Shown: positions 9,070-18,620, counted from the stretch's first letter. The stretch is 64,000 bases of DNA from Prochlorococcus marinus str. MIT 9515 (GCF_000015665.1 NC_008817.1:1054001-1118000), one strand, 5' to 3'. The notes: a model not told the origin generated them from the sequence alone. Numbers and translations are program-made.

Positions 9070-10614
9070 TTAGTCTGGCAAATTAAAACTATTTATATTT
9101 AATTTAGATCCTATTTTGTGAGCGCAAGCATAACCACTAAACGCTACTGCATTCAGACCTTGTCCGGGGAAACATGAATCGCCGACGCAATAGAGGTTTC
9201 TAATTTTTGTAGTATTGAATGGCATGGGGAGTAGTCCCAATAATTTTTTATTAGGAATTGGTCCATAACTACCTTCGAATCTTCCAAGGAATTTCTTATG
9301 AGTTCTTGGAGTGCCAATTTCTTTATGATCAATATTTTGATCTAAGTTAGGAATTAATTTAGAAATTTTTTCAATCATAAAATTATAATATAGTTCCTTT
9401 TTCTTGATATAGTCTTTTCTTGATAGGTTCTCCCATTCATCGATTGATGAAGGTGTAAAGGTATGGATAATATGTTTACCTTTTGGCGCTAAAGATGGAT
9501 CTAGTAAGGTTGGAATAGAAATAAAAATCACCCCTTTTTCATTTTCTAATTCATTCCAATTTTCAACAATAATATGATGACAATTAAAATCTTTATCTAT
9601 TAAATCTTGATTAACACCAAGGTGAATTGAAACAAAAGATGGCGAAGGTTTATAAGTTTCTGACCATTTATGTTCATTTTTTGGAACCGAATCACTTTTA
9701 ATTAGTCCTTTTTTTTGATTATCAAGTCCAAAAGTGTCCCATCTTGTAGAGTTAGACACGATAATATTTGAGTAGATTTCTTCTCCATTTGATAGTTTTA
9801 CTCCTATCGCTTTTTTATCTTTTAAAAGTATTTCAACAACATTAGCTCTATACCGAATTTTACTGCCTAATTTTTCCAATCCTGAAACTAATTTCTCTGC
9901 AATCTTGCCTACTCCCCCTTTTGGATAATTAATACCGCCGGCATGTCTATCGGTAAAAACCATACCTGCATTGATCATTGGAGTTTTAATAGCAGGCATT
10001 ACTGACCAACAAAAACATTCAATATCAATAAATTTCAAAAGTTCAGGATCATTAATAAACCTTCTTGCAACATCGCCAGCATTTATTGGTAGCCATCTCG
10101 CTAAACCTAAACAAGATAGTGGCGCCTTAAAGAAAACCTTAAAAAGATAACTAGGGTCTTCAATTGATAAAAGCGGCATTGAATCTAAACAATTGAAAAC
10201 ATTTGAACAAGTTTTATAAAATTTTTTAATTCCCTCCTTCTCATGTGGAAAACGTTCAGACAATTTACTTATAAATTTCTCGTAACTTTTATCTACAGAA
10301 ATACTGAATCCATCAGGAAGATGATATTCGAGTTGGACAGGATCAGGGATTGTTTCACATTTTTCATTTACATCCTTTAAAGCGCGAGTTAGCAAATTGG
10401 TATATCCAGTCTCCCCAAAACCAAAAATCATAGATGCTCCTACATCAAAGGTATAGCCTTTTCTCTTAAATGATCCTCCGCTACCTCCAGGAATAATATA
10501 TTTTTCAAGCACTAGAACTTTCGCACCTTTGGACGCTAATTGTGAGGCAGTTACCAATCCCCCTATTCCAGAGCCAATAATAATTGCATCAAAACTTTCT
10601 TTATAAGATTGCAT
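9070..10614 (-). CDS. crtH: CrtH, carotenoid (prolycopene) isomerase
   Basis: 514 residues. The N-terminal FAD-binding Rossmann motif is DAIIIGSGIGGLVTASQLA, followed by LEKYIIPGGSGGSFKRKG and DVGASMIFGFG. The C-terminal YCVGDSCFPGQGLNAVAFSG is the family's second FAD-contacting segment. CrtH converts poly-cis lycopene to the all-trans form before cyclisation. The length fits CrtH better than CrtD or CrtO. Confidence 0.88.
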   Translation of the reverse strand: MQSYKESFDAIIIGSGIGGLVTASQLASKGAKVLVLEKYIIPGGSGGSFKRKGYTFDVGASMIFGFGETGYTNLLTRALKDVNEKCETIPDPVQLEYHLPDGFSISVDKSYEKFISKLSERFPHEKEGIKKFYKTCSNVFNCLDSMPLLSIEDPSYLFKVFFKAPLSCLGLARWLPINAGDVARRFINDPELLKFIDIECFCWSVMPAIKTPMINAGMVFTDRHAGGINYPKGGVGKIAEKLVSGLEKLGSKIRYRANVVEILLKDKKAIGVKLSNGEEIYSNIIVSNSTRWDTFGLDNQKKGLIKSDSVPKNEHKWSETYKPSPSFVSIHLGVNQDLIDKDFNCHHIIVENWNELENEKGVIFISIPTLLDPSLAPKGKHIIHTFTPSSIDEWENLSRKDYIKKKELYYNFMIEKISKLIPNLDQNIDHKEIGTPRTHKKFLGRFEGSYGPIPNKKLLGLLPMPFNTTKIRNLYCVGDSCFPGQGLNAVAFSGYACAHKIGSKLNINSFNLPD

Positions 10615-10647
10615 TTTTAATTTTTTTAATAATTCATTTTAAGTTAT

Positions 10648-12051
10648 CTAAACAAGTATGTGATCTTTTTCAAAAGATGAATCTAATACTTTTTTAAATT
10701 CTTTTAATACTTCTAAAGACCTTTTTTGATATGCTTTATATCTTAGTTTTTTATCCTTTATTTTATTATTTAATTCTGGTACCAAACCAAAGGAAGCAGG
10801 CATTGGTTGAAATTTATTTTTTTTCTGCTGAGACATTATTTCATTTTTATTACTTATGAAGTTCATTAAAGCTCCAATCATTGATTCGTCAGGAAAAGTT
10901 ACTGGACTTTTATTATTAGCTAATAATGAGGCATTTAATCCTGCTAACAAACCACCCGAAGCAGCTGCAGCGTAGCCTTCTGTTCCTGTTATTTGACCTG
11001 CTGCAAAAAGATTTTCTCTTTTAAGAAATTGAAGTGTTGGCAAAAGTAATTTAGGAGATTCTAAAAATGTATTTCTATGCATCACTCCAAAACGAACAAA
11101 CTCAGCTTTTTCTAATCCAGGAATCATCCTAAATATTCTTTTTTGCTCTGACCATTTAAGGTTAGTTTGAAAACCCACCATATTAAGTAATTTCCCCTTA
11201 AGATCTTCTTTTCTTAATTGAACAATTGCATGAGGCCTTTTTTTTAATCTATTTTCCCTGTCAAATAAATCTCCCCATTTCGGATTCCACAAACCGATAG
11301 ATTTCAGAGGTCCATATCTCATTGTGTCAACTCCTCTTCTAGCCATCTCTTCTATGGGTAAACAAGCTTCAAAAAAATTTGCAGACTCTTTTTCAAAATC
11401 TTTTAAAGTCGCCTGTTCAGCTTCAATTAAAGCATTTCTGAAATTTAAATAATCTATTTTATTCATAGGACAATTTAAATATGCAGGATCTCCTTTGTCG
11501 TATCTACTCGCCCTAAAAGCAATATCGTAATTAATTGTCTCCCCATAAATAATGGGGCTAGCTGCATCAAAAAAATGGCAAGAATCTAAACCAGTAAAGT
11601 TTTTTAATTTATTAGCTAATTCATTAGAAGTCAGGGGTCCTGTTGCAATAACAGTGATTCTATTTTTATCTGGAAGATCTAGTTGCTCAAACCTCTTTAT
11701 CTCCACAAGAGGATGATTCGATAATGTTTGCGTTAATGACTTACTGAATTTAGACCTATCTACTGCTAAAGCTCCTCCAGCAGGCACAGAAAATTCATCT
11801 GCCGTATTTATTATCAAAGAATTAAAGGTTCTTAATTCTTCCTGTAATAAACCTGCTGCTCTATCAGTGCTTAAAGCTCCAAAACTATTACTGCACACTA
11901 ATTCACCAAATTCACTCGTATGATGTGCTGGAGTTGAATGAATGGGCCTCATTTCAACAAGTTTCACTTCTACTCCAGAATTAGCTATTTGCCAAGCGGC
12001 TTCACAACCAGCAAGACCAGCTCCTATTACGATAACTTCTTTATTTAACAA
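10648..12051 (-). CDS. trmFO: TrmFO, folate-dependent tRNA (uracil-54-C5) methyltransferase
   Basis: 467 residues starting [18 protein letters not shown] (FAD site), with [17 protein letters not shown] and [10 protein letters not shown] conserved in TrmFO. It uses FADH2 and methylene-THF to make ribothymidine 54 in tRNAs, the base of the T-loop. It lies between crtH (33 bases downstream) and psbY (six bases upstream) on the same strand. Confidence 0.95.
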   Translation of the reverse strand: MLNKEVIVIGAGLAGCEAAWQIANSGVEVKLVEMRPIHSTPAHHTSEFGELVCSNSFGALSTDRAAGLLQEELRTFNSLIINTADEFSVPAGGALAVDRSKFSKSLTQTLSNHPLVEIKRFEQLDLPDKNRITVIATGPLTSNELANKLKNFTGLDSCHFFDAASPIIYGETINYDIAFRASRYDKGDPAYLNCPMNKIDYLNFRNALIEAEQATLKDFEKESANFFEACLPIEEMARRGVDTMRYGPLKSIGLWNPKWGDLFDRENRLKKRPHAIVQLRKEDLKGKLLNMVGFQTNLKWSEQKRIFRMIPGLEKAEFVRFGVMHRNTFLESPKLLLPTLQFLKRENLFAAGQITGTEGYAAAASGGLLAGLNASLLANNKSPVTFPDESMIGALMNFISNKNEIMSQQKKNKFQPMPASFGLVPELNNKIKDKKLRYKAYQKRSLEVLKEFKKVLDSSFEKDHILV

Positions 12052-12057
12052 TTAAAT

Positions 12058-12177
12058 TTAATCCTTTTTTCCCAAAAAATCTCGATTAAATTGTTCTCTT
12101 GCGGGTTTTTGTATATTAAAAATAACCCACGCAAGAGCAGCAATAATGGGAGCAAATACGACAAGAGTTCTTAACAT
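12058..12177 (-). CDS. psbY: PsbY, photosystem II small subunit
   Basis: A 39-residue ORF. It begins [20 protein letters not shown], one membrane helix, followed by [13 protein letters not shown]. The pattern Rx(I/L)VVxAPIxAALxW then NIxKPA is the PsbY family. It is a thylakoid protein peripheral to PSII near cytochrome b559. It lies immediately upstream of trmFO on the same strand. Confidence 0.82.
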   Translation of the reverse strand: MLRTLVVFAPIIAALAWVIFNIQKPAREQFNRDFLGKKD

Positions 12178-12355
12178 TTTAAAATTTTAGTTATTTATTC
12201 TTTTTATCCTACCTTTCAAACTTAAATAAAGAGAGAAATTTAAAGTTTTGATGTTTTTAATTAAAAAAATATATTTCAATTGTTCAACTTAGGATATTAA
12301 GTTGTTTTTTTGGCCTTTAAAAGGGATAATTTCATATGTACTCGATTTTACATTT

Positions 12356-12427
12356 GGGTCGCTAGCTCAGCGGTAGAGCATCCGGCTTTTAACCGGCTGG
12401 TCCTGAGTTCGAATCTCAGGCGACCCA
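12356..12427 (+). tRNA. trnK: tRNA-Lys(UUU)
   Basis: 72 bases with a complete cloverleaf. The 7-bp acceptor stem is GGGTCGC/GCGACCC plus discriminator A, with a D-arm GCTC...GAGC, an anticodon stem CCGGC/GCCGG-like with loop anticodon TTT, and a T-arm CTGAG-TTCGAAT-CTCAG. CCA is not encoded. Confidence 0.97.
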
Positions 12428-12513
12428 CATTTCAAAAGTCGAGTTTATCTTTATGATGCAGGAGAACTTAAAAAATAAATTTTAAGTTAAATCAAAAATA
12501 CATCCTTTAATTT

Positions 12514-12828
12514 ATGCAATTGTTTGTTATTGATTGGTCGTTCGAAAATAATGAAGATCAACTATTCGCTACAAATGAATTTTGTCAATACCTAAATGAA
12601 GGAATTTTAAATGAAACCATTGAAGGGTTTGACTTGAAATTTATTGCTCATACACCACAAAATAAATCTGGTGTAATTATTTGTCTGGCTCAAAATACTT
12701 CTGTTTTATTTAAGATTCTGAAATTCTGGAGAGAAAGTTTTAATATTACTTTCAACTTTAAACCGGCTTTAACAAACGAAGAATTACTCTCTTCTCAAAA
12801 CGAAAAAGTATTCTGGTCAAAAGAATAG
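12514..12828 (+). CDS. DUF3303-like small protein
   Basis: 104 residues: MQLFVIDWSFENNEDQLFATNEF at the start and LKFWRESFNITFNFKPALTNEEL near the end. This resembles the ferredoxin-like DUF3303 proteins of picocyanobacteria. Soluble, function unknown. A second, divergent member occurs at 62267-62554. Confidence 0.6.
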   Translation: MQLFVIDWSFENNEDQLFATNEFCQYLNEGILNETIEGFDLKFIAHTPQNKSGVIICLAQNTSVLFKILKFWRESFNITFNFKPALTNEELLSSQNEKVFWSKE

Positions 12829-12975
12829 TTATCGACATAACAAATATGTATCATTTTTGTTATGTCACTAATAAATAGTCCTAAGAAGTTCAGCTTTTAA
12901 TCCAATTATGCAAAAATGCTTTACAAAGATTTACATATCCTGTTACAATCATTTACATAAATTATCTTTATTATC

Positions 12976-13083
12976 ATGACTCCTGAAGCAGAACGTTTTA
13001 ATGGTTGGGCAGCAATGTTAGGTTTCGTTGCAGCCGTTGGTGCATATGTTACTACTGGTCAAATCATCCCTGGATGGTTCTAA
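12976..13083 (+). CDS. hli: High-light-inducible protein (Hli/Scp), very short form
   Basis: A 35-residue ORF: MTPEAERFNGWAAMLGFV carries the E-x-x-N-G-x-x-A-M-x-G-F chlorophyll-binding helix signature, ending GQIIPGWF. Hli proteins bind chlorophyll and carotenoid in the thylakoid and protect photosystems under high light. It stands alone, with a long AT-rich gap downstream. Confidence 0.9.
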   Translation: MTPEAERFNGWAAMLGFVAAVGAYVTTGQIIPGWF

Positions 13084-13690
13084 AAAACTAATTACTAAAG
13101 TCACAGAAAAGGTGGATTGAAAACACCCAAAATGTTGATTTAAATACCATTGTTGATTTCTATTTCCATTTTAAGATTATCCTTTAATCATAAAAAGTTT
13201 AAAATCATTGGTAAAAAATAGTATTAATAGCACTAGTTAAAACTAAACAATACCTCTCAAATTTTCCTCTTGATATTTTGATGTTATTTATAGTTTTTCT
13301 ATAAAATTTAAATTTACGCTATTATTTACAACTTTTATAAAAAGATTTTGGCTATACACCAAAGTCTTTTTTTTTGTTTTTTGATCAATAGGATTTTAAA
13401 TAAAGAACATTCAAAATCTCAATTTTTGCTTAATTAAAATTTATTTGATCTTTTTATTTCTAATATATGTAAGGCCTTTAATCTGGGAATAATGTTCCTA
13501 AAATCCAACTATAATCAAACTCCAATTTTGATATCTCCAACAATAAACTAAAAATAAGTAAAAGAATAAATTACATAAAAAAATAAGATAAAACAAAAAA
13601 GATCTTATAACTTTAATTCTCTGGTTTATTATTATTTATCTGTATATTATCTCTGATTAATTATTTATAATTTTTTTGTTATCAATTAAT
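13084..13690. other. AT-rich intergenic region with one orphan terminator
   Basis: I see no credible gene in these 607 bases. They contain one strong hairpin plus T-run on the plus strand (13342-13375), which could end an extended hli transcript or an unannotated small RNA. The rest is low-complexity AT sequence. Confidence 0.6.
13342..13375 (+). terminator. Rho-independent terminator, plus strand
   Basis: A 10-bp stem AAGATTTTGG / CCAAAGTCTT (one G-T pair) with a 7-base loop and a run of T. It lies about 260 bases downstream of the short hli gene with nothing coding between. Confidence 0.75.
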
Positions 13691-13691
13691 A

Positions 13692-13719
13692 AAAAGACCT
13701 GCCAGGAGGCAGGTCTTTT
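13692..13719. terminator. Symmetric terminator hairpin, duplicated copy
   Basis: A perfect 12-bp stem AAAAGACCTGCC / GGCAGGTCTTTT with loop AGGA. It is identical to the terminator behind the second porin gene (15363-15390) and is part of a 119-base duplicated block. Confidence 0.85.
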
Positions 13720-13755
13720 AATGTGTGTAAGATTTTCTAAATTAAATTAATAAAC

Positions 13756-13849
13756 TTAGAAACTAAATGATGTCTTAACCATTATCCCAGTCTTGTCGTC
13801 ACTACCAGCTCTATCGGATCCACCGAATATTGCAGGAGTAACGTTAACA
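13756..13849 (-). pseudogene. Chimeric porin 3'-end relic
   Basis: Bases 13691-13809 are identical to 15362-15480 (3' end, stop and terminator of the second porin gene). Bases 13800-13849 are identical to 14066-14115 (near the 3' end of the first porin gene). The two meet at the shared CACTACCAGC. Read on the minus strand it gives a plausible porin C-terminus (VNVTPAIFGGSDRAGS, then DDKTGIMVKTSFSF and stop), but the upstream reading frame is gone. Confidence 0.85.
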
Positions 13850-13943
13850 TAACTCGGACAAATAAAGCAAAAAAATCATATAATCGTCTCCCTATTGGGG
13901 AAAGAGATGATTATTGATAAATATAAATAAACTTAAAAAAAAA

Positions 13944-13967
13944 AAAACCGCTTATTAAAGCGGTTTT
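13944..13967 (-). terminator. Terminator of the first porin gene
   Basis: Stem AAAACCGC / GCGGTTTT with an 8-base loop and, on the minus strand, a run of T beyond it. It lies 40 bases beyond the stop of the porin at 14007. Confidence 0.85.
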
Positions 13968-14006
13968 AGTAAATAAAACACCGTTTAAGGCATTCTAAAT
14001 TTTGAG

Positions 14007-15254
14007 TTAGAACTTAAAGGTTGTTTCAACAACAGCACCTAAATGATCTCTACCCTGTCTACCGGCACTACCAGCTCTATCGGATCCACCGAATATTGCA
14101 GGAGTAACGTTAACAGAATCATTAACTTGATAAGAATAATAAGCTTCCCAAGCTATAGGATCAACAGTTGTTTCGTCTTCTCTTGTTTGAGGCTGACCAA
14201 AAGCAACTCCAATTTTATCATCAGGAGTAAATGTATCTTCCCATGTTAAACCTACGAAATAAGCCGTAGTATTAGAGTTGGTAGTAGCATCTGTTTCTGA
14301 GGTGTCATAACCTAGAGAGATTGAAGGGGTCGCCTTACCAGCATCTTCAGGTCTCCACCAGCCTCTCAAACCGATGTTTGAACTATTACCACCGTTTGGT
14401 CTTAATTTACCAAATGGAGTTGTGTAATATGAGTCAGTCCAGCCGTTATACTTCATGTTAAGAATTACAGAAGCAGAGTAGGTTGGCTGTGTATATCCAA
14501 TTTGAGTAGCCCAACTAGTAGCAGATTCGTTAGTTCCCCAACCACTGGTAGAATCGCCTTCTTTACTTACAACGTTTGAACTGATTGCAAAACCGTTATC
14601 AGCTTTGTAAGCCCAACCAAATCCAGGGTTAGTACTTGCACCGTAAGCTGCTCCGTTACCACCTAGTGTAAATTGCTTAGTTATAGGCTGGTATATGGAT
14701 GGAGTAGTCGCATGCATATAGTAGTTTTCAATTTTTGGACCAATCCAAACTGTGTGTTTTTCACCAACAGGGAATGTGTACCAAATTTTGTCAACTTTTA
14801 TAGCGTCGGCATTACCTTTAGATGAAGACAAATATGTTCCATATGTATAAGAAGTTTGCCAACCAGTTGCATTACCAGTTTTCAACCTAACATAAAGATT
14901 ATCATCACCTGTAAAACTTGTATTGAGGTTACCCTGCCACATGTATGTAGCTAAAGTACCTTCAGTTTCTCCTGTTTCTTCAACATTTAATGCACCAACA
15001 GTGAAGATTACTTTACCGTCAAGTGTTGTTGTCTCAGAGAACCCACCATCATGACTATGGTTCTCAACTAATCCTTCACCACCCGCAATCAGTTTTTTTG
15101 CTGATGAAACATCATCAAAAGTACTTGAATTTATTTCGAACTCTTCAGAGTAGTTTGAAACATCATTAAAATTAACTTCAGATGCATTAGCAGCTAGAGG
15201 TGCTAAAAGACCTAAAGCAGCTGGTGCTACCAGCAAACGCTTAAAAAGCTTCAT
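14007..15254 (-). CDS. Outer-membrane porin (SomA-like), copy 1
   Basis: 415 residues from the ATG at 15254. I prefer this to the GTG at 15266 because GAGGA sits just upstream and the protein then starts MKLFKRLLVAPAALGLLAP, a signal peptide cleaved near ANA-SEVNF. The mature part is Gly/Ser/Thr/Tyr-rich beta-strand sequence ending VVETTFKF, with a terminal Phe as in beta-barrels. The N-terminal FNDVSNYS is the remnant linker of cyanobacterial porins. Likely a general solute channel. It is paralogous to the next gene. Confidence 0.85.
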   Translation of the reverse strand: MKLFKRLLVAPAALGLLAPLAANASEVNFNDVSNYSEEFEINSSTFDDVSSAKKLIAGGEGLVENHSHDGGFSETTTLDGKVIFTVGALNVEETGETEGTLATYMWQGNLNTSFTGDDNLYVRLKTGNATGWQTSYTYGTYLSSSKGNADAIKVDKIWYTFPVGEKHTVWIGPKIENYYMHATTPSIYQPITKQFTLGGNGAAYGASTNPGFGWAYKADNGFAISSNVVSKEGDSTSGWGTNESATSWATQIGYTQPTYSASVILNMKYNGWTDSYYTTPFGKLRPNGGNSSNIGLRGWWRPEDAGKATPSISLGYDTSETDATTNSNTTAYFVGLTWEDTFTPDDKIGVAFGQPQTREDETTVDPIAWEAYYSYQVNDSVNVTPAIFGGSDRAGSAGRQGRDHLGAVVETTFKF

Positions 15255-15362
15255 TAAATTCCTCACACAGAATATTCTTTAATATATTAACAAAGGATCA
15301 CTAATTAGTTAAGAGTTTGTGGGAAAACTTATATATAGTCACATCAAATTATAAAGGACAAA

Positions 15363-15390
15363 AAAAGACCTGCCAGGAGGCAGGTCTTTT
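15363..15390 (-). terminator. Terminator of the second porin gene
   Basis: A 12-bp perfect stem AAAAGACCTGCC / GGCAGGTCTTTT, loop AGGA, 37 bases beyond the stop of the porin at 15427. It is duplicated at 13692-13719. Confidence 0.88.
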
Positions 15391-15426
15391 AATGTGTGTA
15401 AGATTTTCTAAATTAAATTAATAAAC

Positions 15427-16578
15427 TTAGAAACTAAATGATGTCTTAACCATTATCCCAGTCTTGTCGTCACTACCAGCAGCTGTCTCCTTGATATAAA
15501 CCAATGGAGTTATAGACATTCCATCATTTATTTCATAGGAGTAGAAAGCTTCGTACATCAAGAATTCAGGATCATATACATCGCCAATAGATGAACCGAT
15601 AGTTCCTACAGCAGTACCAAGAGTACCTGGTCCCATCTCATCCCACTGAAGTCCAACAAACCATTGTGTTGTATCCGCAAGACCTTCACCTGTTCCTACT
15701 TCATAACCAGCACTTATTGATGGAACAGCACCTGTGTCAGATGGAGTCCAGTAGCCATTCAGTCCCAAGAAGTTTCTGTCATCATCTCCAGAATAATCAT
15801 CTGTTTTCGCATAGGTTACAGAAGCACCATAGGAATCAGCAGCATATGATAGCTGACCGCCAAATACATCTGAACCTTCTTTAGTTGCAATTCCGGAAGT
15901 TGAACTCCCAGCGCCGGTGTAACCAACAGCGACTGTAAATCCATTACCGATGTCATAGCTTGCTCCTGCTGCGGTTCCAGCTCCTTCAGTCATCGCTGAA
16001 TTACCGTTACCACAATCATCTAGATTGTTAGAAGGTCCTCCATAAACACAAGCTGTGTTGTAAAGGGTACTTCCATCGATATTGTCACCAACAACAACAG
16101 TTGTTTTATCACCAAGAGGGAAAGTATAAGAAATACCATCAATATTCAAGGCGTCAGATGTAGAGTTGAGATCAAATTCACTACCACCAGCGTTACCAGC
16201 ATCGATAGAGACATCAAAAGAATCTTCTCCAGTAAAACTAGTGTTTAAATCGATTTGGAACCCATAATATGCTTGAACAGCTTCAGATGTTGTTGAACCA
16301 TCCTCAGATCCTATTTCGAAATCAGCTGAGAAAGAGGCTGTTGTTGTTTCAGAGAAAGAACCAGCTTCAAAGTTGTTGAATCGAGCCTCTAAACCATCTA
16401 CACGGCTATTAGTTACAGCCAATTCATTAGCAGGGTTAAAGTCACTAATACCTTTAACTTCCTTAGTGGAAGTATAACCAGAAACATCGGTTAGATTAAT
16501 TTCATTTGCTGTAACAGACATTGGGGCTAATAAACCTAATGCCGCAGGAGCTACCAGCAAACTTTTAAAAAGTTTCAT
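15427..16578 (-). CDS. Outer-membrane porin (SomA-like), copy 2
   Basis: 383 residues from ATG 16578. The longer frame to 16623 lacks a ribosome site, whereas GTGAGGAAATTT precedes this ATG and the protein then starts MKLFKSLLVAPAALGLLAP, nearly the same signal peptide as copy 1. The barrel ends MVKTSFSF. VTNSRVDGLEARFNNFEAGSFSETT resembles the coiled-coil-to-barrel transition of SomA porins. The upstream leader (GTGAGGAA-TTATG) is shared with copy 1, consistent with tandem duplication. Confidence 0.85.
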   Translation of the reverse strand: MKLFKSLLVAPAALGLLAPMSVTANEINLTDVSGYTSTKEVKGISDFNPANELAVTNSRVDGLEARFNNFEAGSFSETTTASFSADFEIGSEDGSTTSEAVQAYYGFQIDLNTSFTGEDSFDVSIDAGNAGGSEFDLNSTSDALNIDGISYTFPLGDKTTVVVGDNIDGSTLYNTACVYGGPSNNLDDCGNGNSAMTEGAGTAAGASYDIGNGFTVAVGYTGAGSSTSGIATKEGSDVFGGQLSYAADSYGASVTYAKTDDYSGDDDRNFLGLNGYWTPSDTGAVPSISAGYEVGTGEGLADTTQWFVGLQWDEMGPGTLGTAVGTIGSSIGDVYDPEFLMYEAFYSYEINDGMSITPLVYIKETAAGSDDKTGIMVKTSFSF

Positions 16579-16728
16579 AAATTTCCTCACACGAAATTTT
16601 AAAGAACATTCAAATGGTACCATAAAAGCTACATAAAAAAGTATAATCAGTTACATTTCTGGCATATAGTGCCACTTCCCGATCTGTATTGTTTTTATTA
16701 AGGGAATAATTTCAATTGGGGACTCTAA

Positions 16729-16896
16729 TCAGTTATTTTTTTTTGAAATTTTATAAGAAATCTCTTTAGTTTTATATTTTTTTTCTTTTTTGCTTCCAAC
16801 TGAGTCCACATACCAACCTGTAGCTAATCTAGTATCAATTTCTTCATAGCTTTCATGTAAATTAAGCTTTTTAAGTGATTTTTTTTTATAGTCCAT
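16729..16896 (-). CDS. Small basic hypothetical protein
   Basis: A 55-residue ORF: MDYKKKSLKKLNLHESYEEI, then LATGWYVDSVGSKKEKKYK. It is highly Lys-rich with one Trp-Tyr segment and no membrane helix. No family recognised; composition and codon use look coding. Confidence 0.5.
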   Translation of the reverse strand: MDYKKKSLKKLNLHESYEEIDTRLATGWYVDSVGSKKEKKYKTKEISYKISKKNN

Positions 16897-16998
16897 GAAT
16901 TAATTAGTTTCAATAAGAAATATAGCATTCTGATAAAAATATGTCCTGAAACAAAAAATGATAGTAATACCAATTTTTTTATATGTAAAACAAATATC

Positions 16999-17100
16999 GT
17001 GAGAAATTTGAATTCTTTAGAAAAACGAAAAAAATATAGGATTACTCCTCAACTTTATAAAAAATTAGTTAGTTTTTATGGACAATATTTATTCACCTGA
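16999..17100 (+). CDS. Possible 33-residue basic peptide
   Basis: GTG-initiated frame VRNLNSLEKRKKYRITPQLY then KKLVSFYGQYLFT, ending just before the ribosome site of the next mini-gene. It could be a coupled upstream peptide or chance; no family recognised. Confidence 0.3.
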   Translation: MRNLNSLEKRKKYRITPQLYKKLVSFYGQYLFT

Positions 17101-17115
17101 GGAGCACAAGGTAAA

Positions 17116-17220
17116 ATGACTCAAATCAGTCTTTTAGTAAATTCTTTACCAAGAGAATTAGCAGAATTTTCTTTCTTTTTAATAATAGGATTTACGGCTG
17201 GATCCATGGGATTAATTTAA
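17116..17220 (+). CDS. Single-helix membrane mini-protein
   Basis: A 34-residue ORF starting MTQISLLVNSLPRELAEF, then a hydrophobic helix SFFLIIGFTAGSMGLI. A GAGGAG ribosome site lies 11 bases upstream of the ATG. It resembles the small thylakoid subunits in size but I cannot match it to a Psb, Psa, Pet or Ndh subunit. Confidence 0.5.
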   Translation: MTQISLLVNSLPRELAEFSFFLIIGFTAGSMGLI

Positions 17221-17446
17221 TCCACTAGTTCCATTATTTAGAGGGATTAAAATCTTTGGATACACTGAATTAAAAATTAATTTCGTAACCAATCCATTAA
17301 TATTTCTCCTAATAAACATTTAAAAATACATTGAATACCTCTACAAATTAGGCATGGTATTCTCAATAATTCATAAATTTATGAAAAGTTATATTTTGAA
17401 ATTGCTATAGCTTTCAAAGCATATGGTGAAAAAATAAATTCAATTT

Positions 17447-17962
17447 TCAAAAAGTTATCGATGATTCAACAGGAAACTTCAATTTAAATCTTCCTTTCAA
17501 CTTCATCAATTCAACGACAACTAATAATCCTAAAACTTCTTTACCATTACTCTCAAGTAATTTAGAAACACAACTCACCGTTCCACCAGTAGCCAATAAA
17601 TCATCAACAATCGCATATGAGTTATATTTCTGAAGGCATTTTTTTTGTATTGAAAGTGAATTCTCACCATATTCTAAACTGTATTTTTTTTTTGAAAGTT
17701 CTCCTGGGAGCTTACCAGGCTTTCTTGCTACGATCATTGGTTTTGAGGCTTCCAGGGATATTGCAGAACCAAAAATAAAACCCCTAGCATCTATAGAAAT
17801 TATTGCCTCAGCATTTCTAATGATTTGACTAGATGACATCTTTAAAATAAGTTCTTTAAATATCTTTGGTTCTTGAATAATTCCTAAAACATCTTTGAAT
17901 TCAATTCCTTTTCTAGGAAAATCATTATATGTTTCAATCAACTCTATAAGCTTATTCTCCAT
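17447..17962 (-). CDS. apt: Apt, adenine phosphoribosyltransferase
   Basis: 171 residues, full length. It has FPRKGIEFKDVLGII near the N-terminus and the PRPP loop YAIVDDLLATGGT (about 118-130). It salvages adenine to AMP in the cytoplasm. A single-gene unit facing the tRNA-Pro island. Confidence 0.95.
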   Translation of the reverse strand: MENKLIELIETYNDFPRKGIEFKDVLGIIQEPKIFKELILKMSSSQIIRNAEAIISIDARGFIFGSAISLEASKPMIVARKPGKLPGELSKKKYSLEYGENSLSIQKKCLQKYNSYAIVDDLLATGGTVSCVSKLLESNGKEVLGLLVVVELMKLKGRFKLKFPVESSITF

Positions 17963-18056
17963 TTCTCAATTTCGATTTAAATAGGTTCTATTAAATTTAA
18001 TTTTATTTTAATTTTAACTAGTTTAAGTTATTTACACTAAATCTTTTTAAAAGTAG

Positions 18057-18191
18057 ATGAAATTAAGTCCCGAGCAAAAACTACTAAAGGGAAAAGATCA
18101 AATTACAAATAAATGGTGAGAAAGTTTTGCAAAAAGTGACTTTATGAGAAACCTCATTATTAATTCAAAATTAATAATCAGAAATCATTGA
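18057..18191 (+). pseudogene. Small gene interrupted by a TGA
   Basis: The frame starts MKLSPEQKLLKGKDQITNKW, meets a TGA right after a TGG, then continues ESFAKSDFMRNLIINSKLII to a normal TGA. A TGG-to-TGA change in a WW pair would explain it. The composition on both sides is alike, so I call it a recently broken 44-codon gene. No homologue is recognised. Confidence 0.4.
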
Positions 18192-18521
18192 AAAGACAAG
18201 AGGAAGAAGCATCTATTTTTTATCAATTATTTGTTAACTTATCCTTTTGTATATCTCGGCTAAAGACTAATACTTTATAAGCAAGTAGTGAAGCAGCTTG
18301 GTAGGCCCAGCTCGTTCGGAGGATCCTTTTTCACAATCGAGAATGTTTGAAAGAAATGATTTTCTTACTTTTCTAACCAATTATATATAGAGAGCAATAG
18401 AGATTAAACTCCAATATTGTTAGCGATAAAAATCATTTTCTAAATACAAAAGTGATTTATTATAAAAAAAATAGCACTTTGCTCTTTTATAGATGACTGT
18501 TATGAATTAAGATCTTATTAG

Positions 18522-18595
18522 CGGGGCGTGGCGCAGCTTGGTAGCGCGGGTGCTTTGGGAGCACTAGGTCGCAGGTTCGAATCCTGTCGCCCCGA
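18522..18595 (+). tRNA. trnP: tRNA-Pro(UGG), island anchor
   Basis: 74 bases with a full cloverleaf. The acceptor stem is CGGGGCG/CGCCCCG with discriminator A, D-arm GCGC...GCGC, anticodon stem-loop with TGG, and T-arm GCAGG-TTCGAAT-CCTGT. It is the only intact copy. Its 3' half recurs at least seven times downstream to 41.8 kb, marking it as an integration site. Confidence 0.97.
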
Positions 18596-18620
18596 CTCAA
18601 TCAAAACCAAGTTATACTAG

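Noticed and set aside
16579-16623. N-terminal extension of porin 2 (15 extra residues)
   Set aside because: The internal ATG has a ribosome site and starts the same signal peptide as porin 1.
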